A stretch of DNA of 64,000 nucleotides, from assembly GCF_000315365.1 (NCBI RefSeq), contig NZ_CAOS01000013.1, forward strand, positions 301,830 to 365,829, given 5' to 3'. The notes under the pieces were generated by a model. It worked only from the letters and a program-made list of their open reading frames with translations, was not told where the DNA came from and ran no database searches. The DNA comes from Desulforamulus hydrothermalis Lam5 = DSM 18033. Its GTDB lineage: Bacteria; Bacillota; Desulfotomaculia; Desulfotomaculales; Desulfotomaculaceae. The position numbers and the translations under genes are program-made. How positions within the stretch are numbered: position 1 is the first letter of the stretch; each line of letters starts with the position of its first letter. Positions 44,259-53,687 of the stretch are shown here, one piece after another.

Positions 44259-45800
44259 ATGTCCTTTGCCGAGCAGGAGCTTATCCTGGTGCTGGATTTC
44301 GGCGGCCAGTACACCCAGCTGATTGCCCGCCGCATCCGGGACTGCCGTGTTTATTGTGAGATTGAACCTTACAACGTGTCCCTTGATAAAATAAAAGCCC
44401 TAAATCCCCGGGGCATTGTTTTCTCCGGCGGCCCTGCCAGTGTCTATTTGCCCGACGCCCCCAAGGTGGATCCGGCTGTTTATGAGCTGGGCATCCCGGT
44501 GCTGGGTATTTGCTACGGCATGCAGTTAATGACCCAGCAACTGAAGGGGAAAGTGGTGGCTGCCGAGCAGCATGAGTACGGACGCACCAGAATGCAGGTA
44601 ATGCAGTGCGATAATATTTTGAAAAACCTTACCGCCGATGAAGAATGCTGGATGAGCCACGGCGACCGGGTAGAAGAAGCGCCGCCGGGCTTTCAGGTAA
44701 TTGCCAGGACTGACAAGGCACCGGTGGCAGCCATGGCCAACCCGGACAAGAAGCTGTATGCGGTTCAGTTTCACCCCGAGGTGGTTCACACCCCCAAGGG
44801 TACGGAAATTCTCAAGAGCTTTTTGTTTGACATTTGCGGCTGCAGCGGCGCCTGGAACATGGGTTCATTCCTGGAGGAGGCGGTTCGGGAGGTTAAGCAA
44901 AAGGTGGGCAACCGCCAGGTTTTGTGTGCCTTGAGCGGCGGCGTGGATTCTTCCGTGGCGGCGGTGCTGGTGCACCGGGCGGTAGGTGACCGGCTCACCT
45001 GTGTGTTTGTAGATCACGGTTTATTAAGAAAGAACGAAGCACAGCAGGTGGTAGAAACCTTCCGCAACCGGTTTAACATCAAACTGGTGCATGTGGACGC
45101 TTCGGAACGTTTCTTAGAGAAACTAAAGGGTATTACCGATCCCGAACAAAAGCGTAAAATCATTGGTGCCGAGTTTATCCGGGTGTTTGAGGAAGAAGCC
45201 AGGAAACTGGGCGATATTGATTTTCTGGTACAGGGCACCCTGTACCCGGATGTGGTGGAAAGCGGCACCGCCACAGCGGCCGTCATTAAATCCCACCATA
45301 ATGTGGGGGGCCTGCCGGAAGATATGCAGTTTGAACTGATTGAACCCCTGCGCTGGCTGTTTAAGGATGAAGTGCGCCGGTTAGGCGAAGAACTGGGCCT
45401 GCCGGAAGAAATTGTCTGGCGCCAGCCTTTCCCCGGCCCCGGTTTAGCGGTCAGGATACTGGGTGAAATCACCAGGGAAAAACTGGCCATATTGCGCGAG
45501 GCAGATTTTGTGGTGACCGATGAAATTAAAAAGGCCGGCTTGGCCAGGGAAATCTGGCAATACTTTGCGGTGTTGCCGGACATGCGCAGCGTCGGTGTCA
45601 TGGGTGACGGGCGTACTTACGCTTATGCTGTGGTGGTGCGGGCGGTTTACAGCCATGACGGCATGACCGCCGACTGGGCCCGCATCCCCCATGAGGTGCT
45701 GGCCAACATTTCTACCCGCCTGGTCAACGAGGTGGCAGAGGTTAACCGGGTGGTGTACGACATTACTTCCAAACCGCCGGGTACTATTGAGTGGGAATAG
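44259..45800 (+). CDS. guaA: GMP synthase (glutamine-hydrolysing)
   Basis: Converts XMP to GMP. Class I glutamine amidotransferase domain ([19 protein letters not shown], catalytic Cys in GICYGMQLM, His/Glu in VQFHPEV), ATP pyrophosphatase domain ([14 protein letters not shown]) and C-terminal dimerisation domain ending KPPGTIEWE. Full length, 513 residues. Neighbouring hpt makes this a purine unit. Confidence 0.98.
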   Translation: MSFAEQELILVLDFGGQYTQLIARRIRDCRVYCEIEPYNVSLDKIKALNPRGIVFSGGPASVYLPDAPKVDPAVYELGIPVLGICYGMQLMTQQLKGKVVAAEQHEYGRTRMQVMQCDNILKNLTADEECWMSHGDRVEEAPPGFQVIARTDKAPVAAMANPDKKLYAVQFHPEVVHTPKGTEILKSFLFDICGCSGAWNMGSFLEEAVREVKQKVGNRQVLCALSGGVDSSVAAVLVHRAVGDRLTCVFVDHGLLRKNEAQQVVETFRNRFNIKLVHVDASERFLEKLKGITDPEQKRKIIGAEFIRVFEEEARKLGDIDFLVQGTLYPDVVESGTATAAVIKSHHNVGGLPEDMQFELIEPLRWLFKDEVRRLGEELGLPEEIVWRQPFPGPGLAVRILGEITREKLAILREADFVVTDEIKKAGLAREIWQYFAVLPDMRSVGVMGDGRTYAYAVVVRAVYSHDGMTADWARIPHEVLANISTRLVNEVAEVNRVVYDITSKPPGTIEWE

Positions 45801-45811
45801 TAAAAGAAAAA

Positions 45812-45857
45812 CCCTGCAAGATTCTATATTATAGGGCTTGCAGGGATTAATTTTATA
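45812..45857 (+). terminator. Terminator of hpt-guaA
   Basis: CCCTGCAAG (45812-45820) and CTTGCAGGG (45837-45845) form a 9-base stem followed by ATTAATTTTAT. Confidence 0.75.
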
Positions 45858-46312
45858 CTGTCCATTTGAAGCCCTACCTCCAATTCATAGAGCATGACAG
45901 TTGCCTGGCATAACCGGAAGTGGTCATTAAGCGGTGTTCAATAATAGCAAAGAACCAACGAATGGCTGATGCACTTTTTGGAAAATACGGATTAGTCTTT
46001 CTCTACGCCTGATTTCCAATTTAAGCGGGAACCTTTTGACGGGCTTATTAAGTTGAGGTTAGCTAGCAATAAAAAAGAAGGTATTTATTCGACAACATCT
46101 GATCTTTGTTTACAAAGGAAATATTAAATTTTGCGTAGAATATAACCCACAGTCGGATAATTAATTAATTAAGAAGCAGATTTGTCTTTTTTTGGAACAT
46201 TTTTACCATTATAGAACACCGAAAATAAAAGGCAATGCAAAATTGATTTATTATAGAACGGATTATAACGGATAATATATGGTATGGATTTTGCTATAAA
46301 TTTCAACGAACT
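45858..46312. other. AT-rich noncoding region upstream of the Moco riboswitches
   Basis: No frame of useful length and no recognised RNA is seen in these 455 bases. The last 70 bases should contain the promoter of the riboswitch leader; TTGATT (46243) and several TATAA-like boxes (46264-46278) are present, but no pair has ideal spacing. Confidence 0.5.
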
Positions 46313-46408
46313 TGTCTCCGAGCCGTTAGATCTAAAGCATAAGCCATGATCTCCCGGCCGTTAGGGTTCACCGGGAAACCGGTGGGCCTCCCGTGAGGAA
46401 AGGAGTAC
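46313..46408 (+). promoter_or_regulatory. Moco riboswitch, unit 1 of first tandem pair
   Basis: Matches the Moco RNA motif: CTCCGAGCC (46316-46324), a variable arm, then GGCCGTTAGGGTT, the hairpin CCGGGAAACCGG, GCCTCCCG and GGAAAGGAG (46397-46405). These RNAs respond to molybdenum (or tungsten) cofactor. It is followed by its own terminator, so premature termination on cofactor binding is the likely mechanism. Confidence 0.9.
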
Positions 46409-46430
46409 GGTAAATACTTGGCTAACAAGG

Positions 46431-46476
46431 CCAGGGTCTGCCTGCTTCTTTGCGGAGACTCTGGTTTTTATTTTTT
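46431..46476 (+). terminator. Expression-platform terminator of riboswitch unit 1
   Basis: CCAGGGTCT (46431-46439) pairs with AGACTCTGG (46456-46464), followed by a long T-rich run. It lies 22 bases after the aptamer. Confidence 0.8.
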
Positions 46477-46496
46477 AACAAGATAAATCTGAATTG

Positions 46497-46592
46497 TGAG
46501 CTCCGAGCTTGGTAGTCTAAGGCAGTGCTATGACGGCCAAGCCGATAGGGTTTAATGGGAAACCATTAAGCCTCCCGTGTGGAAAGGAGTAT
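46497..46592 (+). promoter_or_regulatory. Moco riboswitch, unit 2 of first tandem pair
   Basis: Second aptamer with CTCCGAG (46501-46507), GGCCAAGCCGATAGGGTTT, the hairpin AATGGGAAACCATT, GCCTCCCG and GGAAAGGAG (46581-46589). Arms differ from unit 1 while conserved segments are kept, as expected for two functional copies rather than a fresh duplication. Confidence 0.9.
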
Positions 46593-46617
46593 AGTAGTAA
46601 ACCTTGGGGGTAGAATG

Positions 46618-46662
46618 CCAGGGTGCTGTTTATCCTTCCACAGCATCCTGGTTTTTATTTTT
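46618..46662 (+). terminator. Expression-platform terminator of riboswitch unit 2
   Basis: CCAGGGTGCTGT (46618-46629) pairs with ACAGCATCCTGG (46640-46651, one G-U), followed by GTTTTTATTTTTC-type T-run. It ends about 30 bases before the start codon of the MoeA-like gene. Confidence 0.85.
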
Positions 46663-46690
46663 CTATCATAAATACAAGGGGGATATGGTT

Positions 46691-47710
46691 ATGAAGATGG
46701 TACCGGTCCAGGAGGCGGTGGGAATGGTTCTCTGCCACGATATTACCCAGATTATACCGGGTAAATTTAAGGGCAGGGCATTCAAGAAAGGGCACATTGT
46801 AAAGTTTGAAGATATTCCAAGACTGTTGGATCTGGGCAAGCAAAACTTGTACGTATGGGAAATAAATAAAGACCTATTGCATGAAGATGACGCAGCCCTG
46901 AGAATTGCCAGGGCAGCTGCCGGTCACGGCATAACCCTTACTGAACCTAAAGAGGGCAAGGTAAACCTGGTGGCCAAAGAAAAGGGGCTGCTTAAGGTAA
47001 ATTCAGATGCTTTATACAGTATTAACGAACTGGAAGATGTAATGTTTGCAACTCTACATACCAACCAAATAGTTGAAAAGGATAAAGTATTAGCGGGTAC
47101 CAGAATCATTCCTCTGGTTATTAAGGACGACAAAATTCGCAATATTGAAAATATATGTCGAATTAACTACCCGTTGATTGAGGTCAAACCCTTTAGATCT
47201 TTAAAAGTTGGTGTTGTCACCACCGGCAGTGAAGTGTATCATGGTCGAATTCAGGATGAATTTGGACCGGTAGTAACCAAAAAAATAGCGTCGTGGGGGA
47301 GTTATGTCTTCAGACAGATATTTGTGTCTGACAGCACAGAAATGATTGTAAATGCAATCAACCAGTTATTGCGAGAGGGGGCTGAGATGATAACAGCTAC
47401 CGGAGGCATGTCTGTAGACCCCGACGATTTGACTCCCGCCGGAATCAGAGCTGCCGGTGGACGCATTGTTACCTACGGTGCACCCACTTTGCCCGGGGCT
47501 ATGTTTATGGTGGCCTACATGGGAAAAGTACCGGTTCTGGGGTTGCCAGGTTGTGTAATGTACAGCCGCAGCAGTATTTTTGACCTGGTGGTCCCTCGCA
47601 TTTTGGCAGGGGAAGAAATAACCCGCAGAGATATTGTTGCTCTGGGTCACGGTGGTCTCTGTGTTAACTGTAAGGAATGCAGATATCCGGACTGTGGTTT
47701 TGGCAAATAA
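46691..47710 (+). CDS. MoeA/MogA-like molybdopterin-binding protein
   Basis: Protein of 339 residues starting MKMVPVQEAVGMVLCHDITQ (ATG at 46691 with AAGGGGG upstream; the frame extends back to 46604 through the terminator and is not used). The MoCF-type domain is clear: LKVGVVTTGSEVYHGRI and ITATGGMSVDPDDLTPAGI. It is shorter than MoeA and ends in a cysteine-rich tail (CVNCKECRYPDCGF). Probably a molybdate-insertion or cofactor-carrier protein dedicated to the oxidoreductase encoded 72 bases downstream. Confidence 0.85.
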   Translation: MKMVPVQEAVGMVLCHDITQIIPGKFKGRAFKKGHIVKFEDIPRLLDLGKQNLYVWEINKDLLHEDDAALRIARAAAGHGITLTEPKEGKVNLVAKEKGLLKVNSDALYSINELEDVMFATLHTNQIVEKDKVLAGTRIIPLVIKDDKIRNIENICRINYPLIEVKPFRSLKVGVVTTGSEVYHGRIQDEFGPVVTKKIASWGSYVFRQIFVSDSTEMIVNAINQLLREGAEMITATGGMSVDPDDLTPAGIRAAGGRIVTYGAPTLPGAMFMVAYMGKVPVLGLPGCVMYSRSSIFDLVVPRILAGEEITRRDIVALGHGGLCVNCKECRYPDCGFGK

Positions 47711-47782
47711 CTTGGAATTGAAATTTAAGGTGCTGTTTGACAGGCCTTAAAGATTTAATAAATAGAGAAGGAGTGTAAAAAA

Positions 47783-50560
47783 TTGATTAAAAAGAAGCTT
47801 AACATCAACGGTGTTACTACTGTTGTAGTTGCCGATCCGGAAGCTATGCTGGCAGATGTCCTGCGTGGACAACTGCACCTGACCGGAACCAAGGTTGGCT
47901 GCGGCAAAGCCCAGTGCGGGGCCTGCTCGGTGATCTTGAACGGCAAGGTAATCATGTCCTGCGCCTACAAGATGAAACGCATTCCCGACGAATCCATTAT
48001 TACCACCATTGAGGGTATCGGCACCCCCACCAACCTGCACGCCCTGCAACTGGCCTGGGTTAAATACGGCGCTGCCCAGTGCGGCTTCTGTTCCCCTGGC
48101 TTTATTGTATCCGCCAAGGGTCTCTTGGACCAAAACCCGAACCCGACCCGGGAAGAAGTACGCGACTGGTTTCAGAAGCACAGAAATGTCTGCCGCTGCA
48201 CCGGTTACAAGCCCATCGTGGACGCTGTGATGGCGGCTGCCAAGCTGATGCGCGGTGAAATCACTGTAGAAGACCTGAGCTTCCGGATGCCGGCTGACGG
48301 CAAGATCTTGGGTACCGATTATCCACGTCCATCTGCTGTGGGCAAGGTCACAGGCACCATTGAATACGGCTCCGACTTCGGTCTCCGGATGCCGCCCGGC
48401 ACCCTGCAGCTCAAACTGGTCCAGGCCCAGGTTTCTCATGCCAGGATTCTCTCCATCGATACCTCCGAAGCTGAAAAAATGCCCGGTGTTTACAAGGTTG
48501 TTACGCATAAGGATATTAAGGGTAAAAACCGCATTAACGGCTTGAACTTCCCAAACAACAAGGGGGACAGCTATGACCGTCCGATCCTGTGTGATGAAAA
48601 GGTCTTCCAGTTCGGCGACGCCATTGCCATTGTCTGCGCCGACACGGAAGCAAACGCCCAGGCTGCTGTAGAAAAAGTTAAAGTAGAACTGGAAATTCTG
48701 CCGCCTTACATGAGTGCTCCTGCTGCCATGGAACCCGATGCCATTGAGATTCACCCCGGTACCCCCAATGTTTATTATAAGCAGCTTATCGAAAAGGGTG
48801 AAGACACTGCGCCGCTGATGGAAAAAGCAGATGTTGTGGTGTCTATGGAAGACTTATACGTCGGCCGCCAGCCCCACCTGCCCGTCGAGCCGGATGTTGC
48901 CGCCGCTTACTATGACGAAAACGGCAACCTGCAAATTCTGTCGAAGAGTATCGGCCTGGACCTGCACGCCCTCATGATTGGCGAAGGCCTAGGCCTCGAG
49001 CCGGGCAAAAACCTGTTCCTGTCCCAGTTCCCCGGTGTGGGCGGTACCTTCGGCTACAAGTTCAGCCCCACCATTGAGGCACTGGTGGGTGCTGCTGCCA
49101 TGGCTACCGGCAAGCCTTGCTTCCTGAACTTCAACTACTACCAGCAGATTACTTACACCGGCAAGCGGTCACCTTTCTTTATCGACCTGAAGTACGGCGC
49201 TACTAAGGACGGCAAGATCATTGCCATGGAAAGCAACTGGGCAGTGGACCATGGTCCTTACTCCGAGTTTGGCGACCTCCTGACTCTGCGTGGTGCCCAG
49301 TTCATTGGCGCCGGCTATGGCATTCCGAACATCCGCGGCGTAGGCTACACGGTTTGCACCAACCACTGCTGGGGTTCCGCCTTCCGGGCTTACGGTTCAC
49401 CCCAGAGCTTCTTTGCCTCCGAGACTCTAATGGACGTCCTGGCTGAGAAATTGGGCATGGATCCGCTGGAACTGCGCTATATTAACGCTTACCGCCCCGG
49501 TGATACCAACCCCTCCGGTCATGAGCCTGAAGTATACTCTATAACCGAGTTGATCGACGCTATCCGTCCCAAGTATCAGGCTGCTCTGGAGAAGGCTAAA
49601 AAGCTATCTACGCCGGAGAAGAAGCGCGGCGTCGGCGTATCTGTCGGTGTCTACGGCTGCGGCCTGGACGGCGTAGACGGCGCTGAAGTGTGGGTAGAAC
49701 TGCTGGCAGACGGCAGAGTTCAGATAAGTACCAACTGGCAAGACCACGGCCAGGGTGCAGACATGGGTCTGCTGGCCACCTCCCACGAAGCTTTACGTCC
49801 GATGGGCATTAAGCCTGAGCAAATTAAACTGGTTATGAACGACATGAATTTAGCCCCGGCCGGTGGCCCCGCTGGCGGCAGCCGCTCCCAGCTGGTTATC
49901 GGGAATGCCGCTATCAACGGTTGCGAACAACTGTTGAACGCACTGAAGAAGGCCGACGGCACTTACATGACCTATGACGAGGCAGTGGCCAACGGTATCC
50001 CGTTAAAATATATAGGTCAGTGGAGCACAGCTGCCGATAACTGCACTGCCTGCGATGAAAAAGGTCAGGGCAAACCCTTTGCCACTTACATGTACGGCGT
50101 CTTCCTGGCTGAAGTGGAGGTGGACACCAAGACCGGCAAAACTCAGGTTGTGGGTATGACTTTGGCCGCCGACGTAGGCGAAGTTGTTAACCAAACCGTC
50201 CTCGACGGTCAAATTTACGGTGGCTTAGCCCAGGGCATCGGCTTGGCGCTGAGCGAAGATTTCGAAGACCTGAAGAAGCATACGAGCATGGCTGCTTGCG
50301 GCATTCCGTACGTCAAGGACATTCCGGACAACATGGAGATCATCTACGTAAACAAGTCTCGTAAGATTGGACCGCACGGCGCTTCCGGCGTGGGCGAACT
50401 GCCGCTGACTTCTCCCCATGCTGCCATCTGCAACGCTATTTACAACGCCTGTGGTGTACGTATCACCCAGCTCCCGGCCCTGCCGGAGAAGATCCTGGCC
50501 GGTCTCCGGGGTAAAGAAATCCCTGTAGTTAAACGACCGATTAAAAACCCTGCTTTCTAA
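47783..50560 (+). CDS. mop: Molybdenum aldehyde oxidoreductase, single-chain Mop type
   Basis: Xanthine-oxidase-family enzyme of 925 residues with two [2Fe-2S] domains fused to the molybdopterin domain and no FAD domain. Cluster ligands are Cys40, 45, 48, 60 and Cys100, 103, 137, 139, the same numbering as D. gigas Mop. The active-site Glu is at residue 872 (GASGVGELPLTSPH), near Glu869 of Mop. GVGGTFGYKF and FRAYGSPQSFF are Moco-contacting segments. TTG start at 47783 behind GAAGGAG. It oxidises aldehydes or a related substrate in the family; the physiological substrate is unknown. Confidence 0.95.
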   Translation: MIKKKLNINGVTTVVVADPEAMLADVLRGQLHLTGTKVGCGKAQCGACSVILNGKVIMSCAYKMKRIPDESIITTIEGIGTPTNLHALQLAWVKYGAAQCGFCSPGFIVSAKGLLDQNPNPTREEVRDWFQKHRNVCRCTGYKPIVDAVMAAAKLMRGEITVEDLSFRMPADGKILGTDYPRPSAVGKVTGTIEYGSDFGLRMPPGTLQLKLVQAQVSHARILSIDTSEAEKMPGVYKVVTHKDIKGKNRINGLNFPNNKGDSYDRPILCDEKVFQFGDAIAIVCADTEANAQAAVEKVKVELEILPPYMSAPAAMEPDAIEIHPGTPNVYYKQLIEKGEDTAPLMEKADVVVSMEDLYVGRQPHLPVEPDVAAAYYDENGNLQILSKSIGLDLHALMIGEGLGLEPGKNLFLSQFPGVGGTFGYKFSPTIEALVGAAAMATGKPCFLNFNYYQQITYTGKRSPFFIDLKYGATKDGKIIAMESNWAVDHGPYSEFGDLLTLRGAQFIGAGYGIPNIRGVGYTVCTNHCWGSAFRAYGSPQSFFASETLMDVLAEKLGMDPLELRYINAYRPGDTNPSGHEPEVYSITELIDAIRPKYQAALEKAKKLSTPEKKRGVGVSVGVYGCGLDGVDGAEVWVELLADGRVQISTNWQDHGQGADMGLLATSHEALRPMGIKPEQIKLVMNDMNLAPAGGPAGGSRSQLVIGNAAINGCEQLLNALKKADGTYMTYDEAVANGIPLKYIGQWSTAADNCTACDEKGQGKPFATYMYGVFLAEVEVDTKTGKTQVVGMTLAADVGEVVNQTVLDGQIYGGLAQGIGLALSEDFEDLKKHTSMAACGIPYVKDIPDNMEIIYVNKSRKIGPHGASGVGELPLTSPHAAICNAIYNACGVRITQLPALPEKILAGLRGKEIPVVKRPIKNPAF

Positions 50561-50607
50561 ACAAAGAAGCATTTTGGATTGAAATATTAATTAAGTAAAG
50601 GTCTCTG

Positions 50608-50655
50608 CCTAAAACGAACTAAACAGTCTCACGCTTTTAGTTCGTTTTAGGTTTC
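50608..50655. terminator. Hairpin terminator after the aldehyde oxidoreductase
   Basis: A perfect 16-base stem: CCTAAAACGAACTAAA (50608-50623) with TTTAGTTCGTTTTAGG (50636-50651), followed by TTTC. The A/T ends could let it work both ways. It would separate the abundant oxidoreductase mRNA from the accessory operon. Confidence 0.7.
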
Positions 50656-50770
50656 AGTCGTCGATCGACAGGCAACCGTCGTCAGGTTTGCAAGTTTTTC
50701 TTTTAGGGTCTTTTTATTCGTTGAAACCAGAGTTTTACATTACCCCTGACAACTGAAGACCGACGACTGA
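50654..50770. repeat. Inverted repeat flanking the leader of the accessory operon
   Basis: TCAGTCGTCG (50654-50663) and CGACGACTGA (50761-50770) are exact inverted copies about 97 bases apart, with an internal palindrome GTCGATCGAC (50660-50669). The right copy ends 20 bases before the next start codon. Could be a tiny MITE-like insertion or a long-range leader structure. Confidence 0.5.
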
Positions 50771-50789
50771 ATAAGTAAGGTGGGATAAC

Positions 50790-53111
50790 ATGGATCATAA
50801 ACGAATATTTGAATTTGAAGAAAAATGTATTCAGGAGCACCCACCGGCTTGCACCGCTGCCTGTCCCGTTCACGTAGATGTGAAAGGTTTCATACGGGAA
50901 ATTAAGGCCGGGCGCTTTGATGAGGCATTAAATATATATAGTAAGTCAGTTCCCTTTCCTGGTATCATCGGTCGCATCTGTGACCATCCCTGCCAGGCTG
51001 CTTGCAAGCGTAAGGAAGTGGGTGACGCCATTGCTATCGCGGCCTTGGAGAAGGCCTGTGTTCAGCTGGTGCAAGCCAGCCCACCTAAAGTAACGGCTCC
51101 ATCCGGTAAGAAACAGAGGGTGGCGGTAATAGGTGGTGGTCTTAGCAGTTTAACAGTTGCCTTTGACCTTGCTAAGAAGGGGTATCGGGTTACCCTGTTT
51201 GAGGCCGGAAGTAGATTGGGGGGAAGCATATGGGAGATTCCAGAGGTGGACTTACCGCCACAAGTTATAGACAATGATCTGGCGGTATTAAATAATCTTG
51301 GCGTAATAATTCATTTCAATACCAGAGTGGGAAAAGACATTTCCTTTATCTCTGTTTGTGACGACTATCAAGCCATCTACCTGGGAACAGGAAATGCTGT
51401 TTGGGAATTTAATCTGCCGTTAGATGAGCAAGGCAACTTAATAATTGACCCGGTGACCTTTGCCGCGGGGCGGCAGGGTATCTTTGCCGGTGGTACATTG
51501 AGAAGCGGGGGCACCTATTCGCCTATTACTTCTCTTTCAGATGGCAGGCGGGCGGCTATTTCAATAGACCGCTATTTGCAGGGAGTTTCACTAACTGCTG
51601 CCCGTGAGAATGAAGGGCCTTACCTGACCCGTCTTTTCAGCAGCACCAAGGGTGTAAAGCCCCTACCGGCAGTACCGATGGGAAACGGCAGGAGTTTTTA
51701 CAGCAAACATGAAGCTATGCAGGAGGCTGCCAGATGCCTCCAGTGCCAGTGCTTAGAGTGTGTTAAGGTCTGCCAATACATGATTCATTTTAAGGGGTAC
51801 CCAAAAAAATTTATACGGCAAATAAACCACAACCTTAAAATGATCAAGGGTAGGCATGAGGCTAACATCTTGATTAACTCATGCAGCCTGTGCGGACTCT
51901 GCCAGCAGGTTTGTCCGGAAGGTCTCAACCTGGGAGAACTTTGCCAGGAGGCCCGTGCCGAGATGGTAAAAAAAGGAAAGATGCCGCCATCGGCCCATGA
52001 TTTTCCCATTAGAGATATGGAATTCAGCAATGGGGAACAATGTGTGTTAAGCCGCCATCAGCCGGGTCATACTTCCAGCAGCTATCTTTTCTTTCCGGGC
52101 TGCCAGTTAAGCGCATCCGCTCCTGAGCATGTAGAAAGATCCTATGCTTATTTAACCGAACGGCTTACGGGAGGGGTTGGCCTGATGTTGCGGTGCTGCG
52201 GCGCACCCGCAGCATGGTCAGGACGCACAGAGTTGTTTTTAGCAGAATTGCAAAAAATTAAGGACCAGTGGCGGGAAATGGGCAGACCGCGTCTGATTCT
52301 GGCCTGTTCCACCTGCTACCAAATGTTTAAGAAGCACCTGCCGGATGTTGAAATTATCAGCCTATGGGAACTGTACGACCAATATGGGCTGCCCAAGGTC
52401 AACAGCGCTCATAGACCGGCCCTGGTTGCTGTGCACGATGCTTGCACCACCAGGCATGAAAGGCACGTTCAGGAAACTGTGCGAAAAATCCTGCACCAAA
52501 TTGGATGCCGGATTGAAGAACTGCCTACCAGCTGCGACAAGACGGCATGCTGCGGATTTGGCGGTTTGCTGCAGTTTGCCAACCGCGGGCTGGCAGATGA
52601 GGTGATGAGGCGGCGCATAAACGAAAGCTCTGCTGACTATGTTGCTTACTGTGCCATCTGCCGGGACAATTTTGCTGCCAAAGGTAAAAAAACCTATCAC
52701 CTGCTGGATTTGATTTACGGTGAAGCAGATGCTGCTGCCCCTGCCAAACGCGGGCCGGGTTACTCACAGCGGCGTGAAAACAGGGTCAGGTTGAAAAATA
52801 AAATGCTTAAAGAGGTTTGGGGAGAAAGGGTAGCAGCAGAAAAAATGTCCTTTGAAGCAATAAACTTGATTATCCCCGCCGCAGTGAACGAAGTCATGGA
52901 GGAACGCCTGATCCTGGTGGAAGATGTCCAGAAAGTGATAGAGTATGCCGAGAGAACAGGTAACAAACTGTTGATCCGTAATAACGGCCATGTTTTGGCC
53001 TGTCACAGGCCGGTAGCCATTACCTACTGGGTAGAGTACACACCGCAGGAGGACGGTTTTACTATCCACAATGCCTACTCGCACCGGATGGAAGTAAAGG
53101 GTAATCATTAA
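50790..53111 (+). CDS. FAD/NAD(P)-binding Fe-S oxidoreductase with CCG domains and a duplicated C-terminal domain
   Basis: Protein of 773 residues. In order: a GltD-like N-terminal Fe-S domain (CTAACPVHVD, GRICDHPCQAACKR), an FAD-binding Rossmann motif (VAVIGGGLSSLTVA, about 112-125), two 4Fe-4S motifs (CLQCQCLECVKVC; CSLCGLCQQVCP), two CCG half-sites as in heterodisulfide-reductase HdrB (FPGC to CCGAP; HDACTTR to CCGFGG), then about 70 residues (roughly 700-771) nearly identical to the next gene. This suggests an electron-transfer partner that reoxidises the FAD-less aldehyde oxidoreductase; that is inference. ATG at 50790 after AAGGTGGG. Confidence 0.85.
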   Translation: MDHKRIFEFEEKCIQEHPPACTAACPVHVDVKGFIREIKAGRFDEALNIYSKSVPFPGIIGRICDHPCQAACKRKEVGDAIAIAALEKACVQLVQASPPKVTAPSGKKQRVAVIGGGLSSLTVAFDLAKKGYRVTLFEAGSRLGGSIWEIPEVDLPPQVIDNDLAVLNNLGVIIHFNTRVGKDISFISVCDDYQAIYLGTGNAVWEFNLPLDEQGNLIIDPVTFAAGRQGIFAGGTLRSGGTYSPITSLSDGRRAAISIDRYLQGVSLTAARENEGPYLTRLFSSTKGVKPLPAVPMGNGRSFYSKHEAMQEAARCLQCQCLECVKVCQYMIHFKGYPKKFIRQINHNLKMIKGRHEANILINSCSLCGLCQQVCPEGLNLGELCQEARAEMVKKGKMPPSAHDFPIRDMEFSNGEQCVLSRHQPGHTSSSYLFFPGCQLSASAPEHVERSYAYLTERLTGGVGLMLRCCGAPAAWSGRTELFLAELQKIKDQWREMGRPRLILACSTCYQMFKKHLPDVEIISLWELYDQYGLPKVNSAHRPALVAVHDACTTRHERHVQETVRKILHQIGCRIEELPTSCDKTACCGFGGLLQFANRGLADEVMRRRINESSADYVAYCAICRDNFAAKGKKTYHLLDLIYGEADAAAPAKRGPGYSQRRENRVRLKNKMLKEVWGERVAAEKMSFEAINLIIPAAVNEVMEERLILVEDVQKVIEYAERTGNKLLIRNNGHVLACHRPVAITYWVEYTPQEDGFTIHNAYSHRMEVKGNH

Positions 53112-53162
53112 GGTGCGGTTCGGTGAAAAAATAACTTAATCAAAGAGGTGTGAGGCGAGATT

Positions 53163-53447
53163 TTGGCTGAGCAAAAGGAATTAAACCGGGTTAAACTAAT
53201 CATTTCTGAAGATACCCGGCATCTTATGGAAAAAAGGCATATTTTGGACGAGGATATCCAAAGAGTTATTAATTATGCCGAAGCAACCGGCAGTAAATTA
53301 TTGATTCGCCATACCGGTCACTACCTGGCTTACCATAGACCGGTAAGCGTAACTTACTGGGTAGAGTACCTGCCTCGGGATGATGGGTTTATGGTATATA
53401 ACACCTACTCTCATCGAATGGAAATTAATGAGGAAGTGAAAGAATGA
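53163..53447 (+). CDS. Small protein duplicating the C-terminal domain of the upstream oxidoreductase
   Basis: Protein of 94 residues. About 44 of 66 aligned positions equal the end of the preceding protein (shared VINYAE/VIEYAE, KLLIR, HRPV, TYWVEY, YSHRME). No cysteines, no signal peptide; a compact alpha/beta domain rich in His, Arg and aromatic residues. I do not recognise the family. TTG start at 53163. Its coexistence in fused and free form suggests a binding or docking role within the complex. Confidence 0.8.
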   Translation: MAEQKELNRVKLIISEDTRHLMEKRHILDEDIQRVINYAEATGSKLLIRHTGHYLAYHRPVSVTYWVEYLPRDDGFMVYNTYSHRMEINEEVKE

Positions 53448-53656
53448 GCCAAGCAAAGGGCCAATCGGATGGAAAGGTTATAGAATGTATGAAATGCGGT
53501 ATTGTTTTGGAGCCGGGAAAAGTTGAAGTTGCGTATTTGAATAACAAATTTTCTGTTGAATTGCTTAAATGCCCTAAATGCGGCATGGTTTACATCCCGG
53601 AAGAACTGGCCACCGGTAAAATGCTGGAAGTGGAAAAAGCCATGGAAGATAAGTAA
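53444..53656 (+). CDS. Small CxxC-CxxC redox or zinc protein
   Basis: Protein of 70 residues with two CxxC pairs (CMKCG near residue 17 and CPKCG near residue 44) and little else, like a rubredoxin/zinc-ribbon knuckle. The ATG overlaps the stop of the preceding gene. From memory it corresponds to the family named after Desulfovibrio DVU_1557 (redox protein); this should be confirmed by profile search. Confidence 0.75.
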   Translation: MSQAKGQSDGKVIECMKCGIVLEPGKVEVAYLNNKFSVELLKCPKCGMVYIPEELATGKMLEVEKAMEDK

Positions 53657-53687
53657 TTTACGAAGTAATGCCGGGGGGATTTAAAAA

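Noticed and set aside
46604..46690. N-terminal extension of the MoeA-like protein
   Set aside because: The extension is translated from the riboswitch terminator; the ATG at 46691 has the good ribosome site and the family start.
47747..48754. Reverse-strand frame of 335 codons opposite the aldehyde oxidoreductase
   Set aside because: Lies antisense to the cysteine-cluster domains of Mop; no start signal or family resemblance.
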